Below are positions 43,465 through 51,912 of a DNA stretch of 64,000 bases, in pieces (position 1 is the stretch's first letter; each line of letters begins with the position of its first letter). Made by a program: the position numbers and the translations under genes. Under the pieces are notes generated by a model, which had not been told where the DNA came from, searched no databases, and worked only from the letters and a program-made list of their open reading frames with translations. Source of the stretch: Ktedonobacteria bacterium brp13 (GTDB taxonomy: Bacteria; Chloroflexota; Ktedonobacteria; Ktedonobacterales; Ktedonobacteraceae); assembly GCA_015099395.1 (NCBI GenBank), contig AP024096.1, positions 372,001 to 436,000 of the forward strand, given 5' to 3'.

Positions 43465-45147
43465 TTATGCAGGCAGATACGTGTAGTTTATGATGGCTTT
43501 TGCGTCGACATTGCTCGGCAACGTACCAAATGCGTAGCCCCACTGCTGGCCCAGCCGCGTTGCACAAAACGCGTCTGCAAGCTCAGGAGGCGCATACTGC
43601 AGCAGCAATGCACCCTGCATGACCAGGGCCAGTCGCTCTACCAGGTGGCGCGCAGACCACTCCAAAGTCTCAATATGCTGGAGATCATGCAGGATCTGTG
43701 TTGTCGCAGCATCCAGATAGCTATTGGCATGGCGCACAGGTGCCAGCCATTGCTCTATATGTTCGGTCGCCTGCCGATCCTTTGCCAGCGAGCGCAGGAC
43801 ATCCAGGCAGTTCACGTTGCCAGCTCCCTCCCATAACGAGTTCAGCGGTGCCTCACGGTAGAGACGTGGCAGCACGCTCTCCTCCACATAGCCATTCCCG
43901 CCCAGACACTCCAGAGCCTCCGCGCTCATTACAGGAGCACGCTTGGTCACCCAATACTTGCCGACCGCCGTTCCCAGCCGCTTCAAAAACGCGGCCTGCG
44001 GATCAGATGCCGCCTGTTCACTGATCTGCGCCAGATAGAAGCCCAACAACGTAGCCGCAGCCGACTCAATGGCAAGATCGGCCAGTACATTACTCATCAA
44101 CGGTTGCTCAACCAGGCGACGACCAAACGCGGAGCGATACGTAGCATGATGAATAACCTGAACCGTTGCCTGCCGCATCAGTGCCGCGCTCCCCAGAATA
44201 CAATCCAGCCGTGTCGCATTGACCATCTCTATAATCGTTCGCACACCACATCCCTCTTCTCCGACCAGTACCGCCCATGTCCGCTCAAACTCTACCTCAC
44301 TCGATGCGTTTGAACGATTCCCCAGCTTATCTTTCAGGCGCTGAAGCATAAAAACATTGCGCGTCCCATCCGGCAAGATACGCGGTACCAGGAAGCATGA
44401 AAGACCCTTTGGTGCCTGGGCCAGTACGAGAAAGAGATCTGACATAGGTGCCGAACAAAACCACTTATGGCCGCGTAAATGATAGACCGACTGCCCTGCA
44501 AACTCTTCATGGTATGGGACAGCCGTTGTTGTGTTCGCACGCACATCAGAGCCACCTTGCTTCTCCGTCATGCCCATCCCACATAAGAGCCCGGTCTTCT
44601 CTGTAAATGGTCGCAAGACAGGATCGTAGTCAGCTGAAGTCATCTGTGCCGTCCAGCGCTGCCATTGCGGCAGATAGCTGGCCAGTACAGGATACGCAGC
44701 GTGCGTCATAGAGATCGGACAACCGTGACCTGCCTCCACCTGCGCACTCAGATAAAAGAGCGCTGCACGCGCACTATGACTACCCTGACGCTGTTCGCGG
44801 TACGAGAGCGCATGCGTCCCATAGCTCACTGCCTCACGCATCAATGCATGATAGACAGGCGTATAGACAACCTCATCAACGCGATTGCCAAAACGATCAT
44901 GCGTCCGCAGGAGCGGCGTCTGGCGGTTCATCTCCACCGCCCATTCCTGCACCTCCGCCTGACCCATACGCAGACCAAAAGCATCCAATTGCGCAGACGC
45001 CCAGCCAGCACCAGCGCGCTCGACGCAACTTGCCAGCAAACGATCGTGAGTGAAGAGATTGTAGTCAACCAGCGGCGGAACCTGATTAAAGACAGTATGT
45101 GTACTCCCCGCCACGTTCGTAACCGATTGGTCAAGCCGTTCTGCCAT
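43465..45147 (-). CDS. aidB: Acyl-CoA dehydrogenase family protein, AidB-like
   Basis: 560-residue flavoprotein of the AidB branch (E. coli AidB is 541). Visible: N-terminal AidB segment (FNQVPPLVDYNLFTHD), VTSADY-type FAD region GMGMTEKQGGSDVRANTT, HKWFCSAPMSDLFLVLAQ, LKDKLGNRSNASSEVEF, CLGGNGYVEESVLPRLYREAPLNSLWEGAGNVNCLDVLR. E. coli AidB belongs to the adaptive response to alkylation; its activity is debated. Start at 45147 follows GAGAGGTAAGGT. It lies 43 bp downstream of the EAD gene in the same orientation, so it probably shares a transcript with the TIR and EAD genes. Confidence 0.9.
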   Translation of the reverse strand: MAERLDQSVTNVAGSTHTVFNQVPPLVDYNLFTHDRLLASCVERAGAGWASAQLDAFGLRMGQAEVQEWAVEMNRQTPLLRTHDRFGNRVDEVVYTPVYHALMREAVSYGTHALSYREQRQGSHSARAALFYLSAQVEAGHGCPISMTHAAYPVLASYLPQWQRWTAQMTSADYDPVLRPFTEKTGLLCGMGMTEKQGGSDVRANTTTAVPYHEEFAGQSVYHLRGHKWFCSAPMSDLFLVLAQAPKGLSCFLVPRILPDGTRNVFMLQRLKDKLGNRSNASSEVEFERTWAVLVGEEGCGVRTIIEMVNATRLDCILGSAALMRQATVQVIHHATYRSAFGRRLVEQPLMSNVLADLAIESAAATLLGFYLAQISEQAASDPQAAFLKRLGTAVGKYWVTKRAPVMSAEALECLGGNGYVEESVLPRLYREAPLNSLWEGAGNVNCLDVLRSLAKDRQATEHIEQWLAPVRHANSYLDAATTQILHDLQHIETLEWSARHLVERLALVMQGALLLQYAPPELADAFCATRLGQQWGYAFGTLPSNVDAKAIINYTYLPA

Positions 45148-45190
45148 AGTACGGTACCTTACCTCTCTGCTATCCAAAGGCCAAAGATTA

Positions 45191-45508
45191 CTATTTAGTA
45201 TACCCCTGCCAGTACAACTTCTCACGACGCAGGACATCGCTCTCCGGATGCTCACTGAAAGCGGCACTGACAAGATCCAGGAATTTATTACGTTTATCTA
45301 CTTCCTGTATAATTCCAGTCCAAACATTCTTTGGTTTGCCTTCTAGTTTTATATGGCGCGAAGGGATACCAGCGTTAGATACGACACGACGAATCGCACT
45401 AGAATCATCATAGATTACAGTCAGTGTGTCTCTCAATATCAATGTATGTCTATGTAATTCCGCAGTGGAATAGTTCGCAAAGCCTGAACTGTCATCATTC
45501 CGTCCCAT
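45191..45508 (-). CDS. Stand-alone effector-associated domain (EAD) protein
   Basis: 105 residues consisting of a single helical domain that matches the C-terminus of the next gene nearly from end to end (TAELHRHTLILRDTLTVIYDD, NAGIPSRHIKLEG, VWTGIIQEVDKRNKFLDLV, LYWQGYTK). The layout corresponds to the effector-associated domains described in bacterial conflict systems (Burroughs, Aravind and colleagues), which bring effectors to sensor NTPases by like-with-like contact. Without an effector it may serve as adaptor, decoy or inhibitor of the TIR-EAD protein. The ATG at 45508 has AAGGA upstream. Confidence 0.72.
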   Translation of the reverse strand: MGRNDDSSGFANYSTAELHRHTLILRDTLTVIYDDSSAIRRVVSNAGIPSRHIKLEGKPKNVWTGIIQEVDKRNKFLDLVSAAFSEHPESDVLRREKLYWQGYTK

Positions 45509-45546
45509 AGTATGCAATCCTTTGCAAATATACTTCTATCTCACAT

Positions 45547-46440
45547 CTACTGTTTGTAGTATCCTTGCCAGTACGGCACTTCAACAGCCAGTATATCGTC
45601 CTCTGGGAATGCCCTGAACGCTTCTGCGGCAAGCTCCAGTAATTTCTTGCGTCGCTGTGCATACTCCACTATATTCGTCCACGCAGCCATGGGTACACCG
45701 CCCAGGCTAATATCACGAGCCTGGATACCCACATTCTGAAGTATGTTGCGCATATTGGCAGGATCATCATAGAGATAGGCAAGCTGCTCCTTTAAGATCA
45801 CAACGTGCCTGCGTACTTCCGCCTCCGAATACTTTGAACCTGGCACCACTTTAGCTGGCCCTTTCGCAGCGGCTACAGGGCTAGCAGGTTGGATAACGGG
45901 CTCTGGTGTCGCTACTAATGGAATACTAGGTAGCAGGCTCTTAATGACAGAAATTAGAGCCTCGGTGATATCACTGAATGCCTGATCTCTACTATTGGCG
46001 CGATCAGGTATTGTCTTCTCATAGGGTGGTAAAGATTGCAGCCCATGGACTGGCAGAGCAGTCCAGATACTATCACTTACAGCACGAGCTTTTATAGGGA
46101 TCGTACGTACAGTAGGATCTCCACTTTTAGTCCGCTCCAGTCCATTGTTCATATCCGTGAAACATTGAGCATCATAAATAAATGCTGGGCTAATCAAAAG
46201 CAAAATAATATGTGCAGCATTTAGATTGGTCTCACACAAATCGGCAATATCAACACCAGCAACAATATCCTGACTAGTAGTAATCGCTATTTCATAAGGG
46301 TTTACCTTGAAGGTTTTGGCTATATTCCTTAAGCCATTTAGATTTATCTTCAACTTCTCGTATATACTCTCACCGTCTGAAGCATAGCTGATATAAATAT
46401 TGACCGTCTTCTTTGGCTGTACATCCGTGTCTTTCAGCAT
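45547..46440 (-). CDS. TIR domain protein with C-terminal EAD
   Basis: 297 residues: an N-terminal TIR domain (about 10-160; VNIYISYASDGESIYEKL, IILLLISPAFIYDAQCFTDM), a Pro/Ala-rich linker (about 165-205), and a C-terminal effector-associated domain (about 207-297). Prokaryotic TIRs of this kind often degrade NAD or make signalling nucleotides from it, using a Glu in the SPxF...C..E segment; here that stretch reads CFTDM, so Asp or nothing takes the Glu place and activity is uncertain. It starts after AAGGA and heads a likely operon with the EAD and AidB-like genes. No NTPase sensor is adjacent; one could be encoded elsewhere. Confidence 0.82.
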   Translation of the reverse strand: MLKDTDVQPKKTVNIYISYASDGESIYEKLKINLNGLRNIAKTFKVNPYEIAITTSQDIVAGVDIADLCETNLNAAHIILLLISPAFIYDAQCFTDMNNGLERTKSGDPTVRTIPIKARAVSDSIWTALPVHGLQSLPPYEKTIPDRANSRDQAFSDITEALISVIKSLLPSIPLVATPEPVIQPASPVAAAKGPAKVVPGSKYSEAEVRRHVVILKEQLAYLYDDPANMRNILQNVGIQARDISLGGVPMAAWTNIVEYAQRRKKLLELAAEAFRAFPEDDILAVEVPYWQGYYKQ

Positions 46441-46535
46441 CGTTTGATCCTTTACACCCTATTTTTGTGCTATCCATCACAGGTGCTATTATATCAATAT
46501 ATGTAAATATTATAACCATTCACACGCCTCATCCC

Positions 46536-47231
46536 CTACTTCTGCACGCGTTTCACGACTCCTTGTTCCCAGGCGAAGGCGGCGGCCTGCGTGCGATCCA
46601 GCATATGCAGCTTCCCCAGAATATTGCCTACATGCCCTTTGACGGTCTTCTCACTGATCACGAGCTTTTCGGCGATGGTGGCATTGCTATCACCCTTCGC
46701 GATGAGGCGCAGCACTTCCAGTTCGCGTTCGCTGAGGTCTGCGAGTGCGTTGCGGGCCTCTTTCTTGACGCCCTGGATCTCCTGGACCAGTCTGGCAGCT
46801 ATACGCGGTGAGAGGATGGCTTCTCCCTGGGCGGTGCGGCGAATAGTATCGATCAGTTCATCAGGCCCGACGTCTTTGAGTACGTAGGAGATGGCTCCAG
46901 CGCGGAGTGCGGGAAAGATATGTTCGTCGTCGTGGTAGGATGTCAGTACGATAACCTGTGTACCCGGACACAGTTGCTTGACTTTACGCGTCGCTTCGAC
47001 GCCACTCATGCCTGGTAGCATAAGATCCATCAGCACGATAGTAGGACTAAGCTCCTCTACGAGTTGCAGGGCCTGCTCACCCGAGTCGGCCTCACCGACA
47101 ACCTCGATATCATCCTGCACTTCAAGCAGGGAGAGCACACCATGCCGCACGATGCGATGGTCATCAACCATCATAACGGTAATCGGGTTGGTTGGTTGTA
47201 GCGGTTGCATTGAATTTACCAATTTTGTCAT
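46536..47231 (-). CDS. NarL/FixJ-family response regulator
   Basis: 231 residues. Receiver domain: VMMVDDHRIVRHGV, phosphoacceptor in IVLMDLMLPGMSG, VIVLTSY and SYVLKDV. A LuxR-type DNA-binding domain follows: LSERELEVLRLIAKGDSNATIAEKLVISEKTVKGHVGNILGKLHMLDRTQAA. ATG at 47231 overlaps the kinase stop by 4 bp. Partner of the kinase upstream, likely controlling the divergent ABC exporter. Confidence 0.93.
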   Translation of the reverse strand: MTKLVNSMQPLQPTNPITVMMVDDHRIVRHGVLSLLEVQDDIEVVGEADSGEQALQLVEELSPTIVLMDLMLPGMSGVEATRKVKQLCPGTQVIVLTSYHDDEHIFPALRAGAISYVLKDVGPDELIDTIRRTAQGEAILSPRIAARLVQEIQGVKKEARNALADLSERELEVLRLIAKGDSNATIAEKLVISEKTVKGHVGNILGKLHMLDRTQAAAFAWEQGVVKRVQK

Positions 47232-48751
47232 AGCACCTCTTGTTTTAATGAGCAGGGGCAACTCACTTGAATGCGAGTCCCTTCACCCTCTGAGCTCTTT
47301 ATCTTGCTTACGCCATGCAGTGCCTGTATACGTTCCTGTATCGAGCGCAAGCCAACGCCGCTATGGCTCTGCAACGTACTCTGCGTCGCTGAGAAACCAC
47401 GCCCATTATCGGTAATCGTCAATGTAACATCCTCCGCTACAATCTGGAGCTGCACATGGACCTGTGTTGCATTACTATGTCGTGCCACATTCGATAGCGC
47501 CTCTTGTACGATACGGAAAAAGGCATCCTCGATCTCTACCGGCAGTTTGTCGCGCTCTTTCCCCTCTACACTCTTCACATCCTCTGAGTACTCTATCTCG
47601 ACGGAGGCGCTGATCCAGGTCTGCTGCATCCATTGGGCCACGAGATCCTGAAGGGCCTGTATGAGCGAACGATCCTCAAGCGCCGCCGGGCGTAGCTCAC
47701 GAATGAGAGCGGTGAGCTCTTGTTGCGCTAGCTTCACTGTCTTCTCAACCTCAGCAAGACGTCGCTGCGCCTTCTCTGTATCGCGTGTCATCAGTGCACG
47801 CAACGTACCAAGCTGCATAGCGACGGAGAAGATCTGCTGCTTCACACTATCGTGCAGATCTCGTGCCAACCGGTTACGCTCCTCCACACTTGCTAGCTGC
47901 TGTCGCGTACGCAAGAGTTGTTGGAGCTGCTCAGCCATACGATCCATGCGGCGTGCGAGCTGCCCAATCTCATCTGGCGCTGGATCTCTGATCAACTGTG
48001 AGAAATCGCCAGAGCTCCAATGGTCCGCAGCCTGTGCCAGACGCGTAAAGCGCCGGGTAAAGCTACGCGCCGTCAAAAAGCCAAAGAGGGTACCGACCAG
48101 ACCGATCAGGAAGGTTAACAGTACGAGGTTAATACCTACAATCGCACCTAAACGCCCATAATTGCTCAGTATATTTGATAGGCCCAGTCGCGGGACCAGC
48201 GCCACAAGCGCGCCGACGGGCCGCTGCCCATCCGCCTGAATCGGGACAACCTGGAGTTGCATAGACCCCGACTCATCGTATGTCAGTGCAGAACGCCGCC
48301 CTTGCAACAACTGTTCAAGTTGCGCATGCGAGAACGCGCTATCAGGTACAGCCAGAGGCAAGGCAGGAGCTGGTGCACCCTCTCCAACACTCGCCAGAAC
48401 CACGCTATGCGTATCGATGACAGAGAGAAAACCTCGTGGCTGCCCATTCGGCCCATTGACCTGCGGTCCGACCTGCTTTTCAGAGATTGAGAGCCATGCG
48501 GTTAACTCCGCCCGATCAGGATCGCCATGCACGAAATAGGGGAAGGCCTGTATGGCCTGTGAGTGCAGGCTTGTGACTTGAAGAGTTGTTTGATTGAAGA
48601 GGAAATAGCCCAACACCACCAGCACAGTCAGCAATTCAACGAGCAGCACAGTGATGATTGTAATCAAGGTATACGAGAGGGTCAAGCGCCACTGCAATCT
48701 CTGGGGCACACGCATACGCATACTCCGTAACATCCATTTCACCTGCTGCAT
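47228..48751 (-). CDS. NarX-like sensor histidine kinase
   Basis: 507 residues: TM (about 25-48), extracytoplasmic sensing region to about 190, second TM (about 192-215), HAMP (about 216-270), dimerisation and phosphoacceptor region ERNRLARDLHDSVKQQIFSVAMQLG (HisKA_3, His in RDLHDS), and HATPase_c with EALSNVARHSNATQ, DNGRGFS and HSGVGLRSIQERI. It is of the NarL-partner class. The start at 48751 has AGGAGGTG seven bases upstream. It is transcribed divergently from the ABC exporter genes. Confidence 0.92.
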   Translation of the reverse strand: MQQVKWMLRSMRMRVPQRLQWRLTLSYTLITIITVLLVELLTVLVVLGYFLFNQTTLQVTSLHSQAIQAFPYFVHGDPDRAELTAWLSISEKQVGPQVNGPNGQPRGFLSVIDTHSVVLASVGEGAPAPALPLAVPDSAFSHAQLEQLLQGRRSALTYDESGSMQLQVVPIQADGQRPVGALVALVPRLGLSNILSNYGRLGAIVGINLVLLTFLIGLVGTLFGFLTARSFTRRFTRLAQAADHWSSGDFSQLIRDPAPDEIGQLARRMDRMAEQLQQLLRTRQQLASVEERNRLARDLHDSVKQQIFSVAMQLGTLRALMTRDTEKAQRRLAEVEKTVKLAQQELTALIRELRPAALEDRSLIQALQDLVAQWMQQTWISASVEIEYSEDVKSVEGKERDKLPVEIEDAFFRIVQEALSNVARHSNATQVHVQLQIVAEDVTLTITDNGRGFSATQSTLQSHSGVGLRSIQERIQALHGVSKIKSSEGEGTRIQVSCPCSLKQEVL

Positions 48752-48954
48752 AATTGAACACCTCCTGCTGCAATTTAGAGTATAGCACATATATTAACTC
48801 TCCTCTATCAGCACCAGGACCCACGGGGAACACGACCAGAGTCCTATCAAAAAGACACGACCGTAGCCGCATCACAAGCCGCTCGAATACAGGTATCCTT
48901 TGCACAAGTGATACAGATACAGCGAACGAGATATCTGACTGGAGAGAGATAAAG

Positions 48955-49677
48955 ATGCTCACGACATTACACAACAAACTACGCTACGATATACGCGTGC
49001 TGGGACTGGCCGTTATCGCAGCGCCGGCACTATTACTGCTTGGTATCTTCCTTTTTATGGGCCTACTCCTTATTATGGGCGTCGATCCTACGCGCCTCTT
49101 TATGGCTGGATTGGAGATATTGTTGCCGGTCGCGATGAGCCTGATTATTGCGACGGTCTGTACCCAGGATAGTACGCTAGAGATACAGCTCACCTTTCCA
49201 CGTACATTTGCCGCGACGGTCGTGCGCCGCGTACTGCTCGCGCTAGGCTCTGCTGGCCTGGTCGCTTTCATCACAACACTCCTGCTGGTCCTGCTACGAC
49301 CAGACGTCCAGGCACAAGAGATCAGTCATTGGCCACTCATACTAACGCTGCTCGGGGATCAACTGATCTGGCTGGCTCCACTGCTCTGGTTTACTGCACT
49401 GGGGCTGTTCATCACGCTGCTCACCAATAGCCGTACCGCCAGTAGCTCGCTGCTCGCCAGTATCTGGCTGATTGAAGTGCTCTTTGTGAAGGGCCTTATC
49501 CCTACCAATTCCTGGTTACGGCCCCTCTACCTTTTCGCGACGACGCTACAACCAACGATCTCATTCTGGCTCTCCTCGCGCATCGAGATCCTGGCGACCG
49601 CCCTTGTGTTCTTTGGCTTGAGCTGGCTCCTGTTACGCAATCGCGAACACGTCCTGAAAGGTATGCACCATGACTAA
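48955..49677 (+). CDS. ABC exporter membrane subunit 1
   Basis: 240 residues with six hydrophobic segments in the layout of ABC-2 type permeases. Short basic ends (MLTTLHNKLRYDIR; RNREHVLKGMHHD). No strong named motif. GAGAGATAAAG precedes the ATG at 48955. The gene overlaps the next permease gene by 8 bp and belongs to a three-gene exporter operon. Confidence 0.78.
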   Translation: MLTTLHNKLRYDIRVLGLAVIAAPALLLLGIFLFMGLLLIMGVDPTRLFMAGLEILLPVAMSLIIATVCTQDSTLEIQLTFPRTFAATVVRRVLLALGSAGLVAFITTLLLVLLRPDVQAQEISHWPLILTLLGDQLIWLAPLLWFTALGLFITLLTNSRTASSSLLASIWLIEVLFVKGLIPTNSWLRPLYLFATTLQPTISFWLSSRIEILATALVFFGLSWLLLRNREHVLKGMHHD

Positions 49678-50476
49678 ACAATCTAAACAATCGACGCTGA
49701 TCCGCAGTGCTCTGCGCGGTGCCTTCCGCTACGAATGGCGCATGCAGCTACGCCGACCAATCCTCTGGATTGTTTTAATACTATGTGAACTATTGATGCT
49801 CGGCATCCTGACCCGTTACGCTACGCTAGCCAGCATCCTTGACTTTATTCGCCTGCAGCCGGTACTGCTCACAATAGTACTCTGGACAAATATTATTAAC
49901 TATCTGCTCCCTGCGGCTCTAGGTATTCTCGTAGCCGACCGCCTGCTACGCGACAGACGTGTGGGGGTACAGGAACTACTCACGACGCAGCCTGGCTCGC
50001 CGACAGCGCGTCTATTCGGCAAATTTCTGGGCAGTACGCTGGCAACACTCTTCCCGATCTTTTTGTTTTATAGCGCTGGCATCATTGTTATCTTGCTGGT
50101 CACACATACATGGATCATGCTGCCAATTGCCCTACTGACCTTCGCAACCATTGTGCTACCCGGAACACTCTTTATTGGTGCCTGCGCAACCGCTCTACCA
50201 GCCGTAGTCTGGCAACCACTCTTTCAGTTTCTCTTCCTGGGCTACTGGTTCTGGGGCAACCTCTACACACCACGCAATATCCCGACGATCAGCACCAGTA
50301 TCCTGACACCGGTTGGTGGCTACATGAGCAGCGGCTTCTTCGGCTACACGCTCTTCCCGGTCGCCCATGCCAGCGTCTTCACTGGCTGTCTTAGCCTGCT
50401 ACTCTTACTGGCACTCTCGATCTTTGTCATCCTCGCTATCGGTAGTTATCAGCGCTGGCAACAGCAAAAACAGTAA
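49670..50476 (+). CDS. ABC-2 type permease, subunit 2
   Basis: 268 residues, six TMs, basic N-terminus (RGAFRYEWRMQLRRPILWIV, typical of ABC-2 permeases) and QELLTTQPGSPTARLFGKFLGS as a cytoplasmic loop. Overlaps gene 1 by 8 bp and is 17 bp before the ATPase start, so the three are co-translated. Probably forms a heterodimeric channel with subunit 1 for drug, lipid or peptide export. Confidence 0.83.
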   Translation: MTKQSKQSTLIRSALRGAFRYEWRMQLRRPILWIVLILCELLMLGILTRYATLASILDFIRLQPVLLTIVLWTNIINYLLPAALGILVADRLLRDRRVGVQELLTTQPGSPTARLFGKFLGSTLATLFPIFLFYSAGIIVILLVTHTWIMLPIALLTFATIVLPGTLFIGACATALPAVVWQPLFQFLFLGYWFWGNLYTPRNIPTISTSILTPVGGYMSSGFFGYTLFPVAHASVFTGCLSLLLLLALSIFVILAIGSYQRWQQQKQ

Positions 50477-50493
50477 TGAAGGAGTTCACAGAC

Positions 50494-51378
50494 ATGGAAG
50501 TAAAGATAGAACAACTCAACAAGATATATCGTGGCAATGTACATGCACTAAACAATCTTACATTAACAATTCCGACCGGGATGTTTGGTCTCCTTGGCCC
50601 CAATGGCGCAGGCAAAACGACGCTGATGCGTACACTGGCAGGGATACTGCATCCCACCAGCGGTCAGTTAAAGGTCGGCCCCTACGATGGCACAACGGAG
50701 CGTGGTCGACTCGCCATTCAAAATACGCTGGGCTACCTCCCACAGGATATCGGTTTCTATCCTGACCTGAGCGCACGCGAGTTCCTGGACTACATCGGTC
50801 TACTCAAAGGCATGGATGACAATAAAGCACGCAAGCAGCGGGTTGAGACGTTACTGGAGATGGTCGCGCTGCGCGAGGTTGCAACGCGTAAGATCAAGAC
50901 CTATTCAGGAGGGATGAAGCGGCGTGTCGGTATCGCCCAGGCCTTGCTTAATGATCCTCGTCTCCTGATCGTCGATGAGCCGACTGCCGGTCTGGACCCC
51001 GAAGAGCGTATTCGCTTCCGTAACCTGCTCTCCGACCTTTCAGGGGACCGTACTATCCTGCTCTCAACGCATATTGTCGAGGATATCGCACAGACCTGCG
51101 AGAATATCGCGCTCATGAAGAAAGGTCAGGTCATCTTTCAAGGTACCATCCTTGAGATGCTTGAACAGACACGCGACCACGTCTGGCTCCTCACTACACA
51201 GGGAGCACGTCCCGGCGGCAACTGTACCATCGTCTCAACGCTCCACCTTGGCAAGACTGTACAGTATCGCATCGTCGGCACACCTGATAACAACAAACAG
51301 ACACTTCAGCTCCAACCGACCGAACCCAGTCTCGAAGACGGCTACGTCTGGTTTATGCACAACCAGCCAGCACAATAA
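50494..51378 (+). CDS. ABC exporter ATPase
   Basis: 294 residues. Walker A LLGPNGAGKTTLMRTLAG, Q-loop LGYLPQDIGFYPDLSA, signature YSGGMKRRVGIAQAL, Walker B LLIVDEPTAGLDPEE, STHIVEDIA. C-terminal 70 residues are an accessory part seen in ABC-2 ATPases. The start is placed at 50494 because AAGGAG lies nine bases upstream; an in-frame ATG at 50476 overlaps the permease stop but has no ribosome site. Confidence 0.93.
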   Translation: MEVKIEQLNKIYRGNVHALNNLTLTIPTGMFGLLGPNGAGKTTLMRTLAGILHPTSGQLKVGPYDGTTERGRLAIQNTLGYLPQDIGFYPDLSAREFLDYIGLLKGMDDNKARKQRVETLLEMVALREVATRKIKTYSGGMKRRVGIAQALLNDPRLLIVDEPTAGLDPEERIRFRNLLSDLSGDRTILLSTHIVEDIAQTCENIALMKKGQVIFQGTILEMLEQTRDHVWLLTTQGARPGGNCTIVSTLHLGKTVQYRIVGTPDNNKQTLQLQPTEPSLEDGYVWFMHNQPAQ

Positions 51379-51386
51379 AATCATAG

Positions 51387-51773
51387 TTGTACAACAATAG
51401 ATACAAAATACTAAACAATAAAAAGAAAGTTACAAAAGGTGGAGATAACTCGGCCCAGGGCAAGCAGATCAGTACGTTTACCCATCCTTCACTGATCTCC
51501 CTGGCTGGTACATGGCTGAGCACTGAAACCACACAGACCAGCCTCGGGGCTGCGGTACCACGCTCTGCGACGGCCGACGCGCTGCTGTATCTCGGTCCAC
51601 TCGAGTTGCTCACAGCATCACGAGCCGATCCTTCTCTCTATGAAGGCGGAGCATATGCGCAAGAGCTTCAGCGACGTGGCAAGTTGCTGTTCCAATGGGG
51701 CATACAGGATGCGCGCGATCCATTAAAGGCTGATCTTGCCTTCGCCAATGCAGGACCATACTTCCTGAGCTAG
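51387..51773 (+). pseudogene. Probable gene remnant, unknown family
   Basis: The frame encodes a sequence that looks like real protein from about residue 26 (QISTFTHPSLISLAG, then ADALLYLGPLELLTASRADPSLYEG and LQRRGKLLFQWG), but there is no acceptable start: the only starts lie in AT-rich DNA with no ribosome site, and AAAAGGTGG is followed by no start codon. It resembles a C-terminal piece of a larger enzyme that I cannot name. Treated as decayed. Confidence 0.45.
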
Positions 51774-51912
51774 CCAACAAGGTAGAGTCAGGCAACTGGT
51801 AACAAAGAGAGTATGGAGTGCTTCTTTCAGAAATACTTTCCTGGTGTTGGAACGTCTTAGTAATAGGTCAGCATAAACATTCACCTGACCAGACAAGGAC
51901 GACAACGCTACG

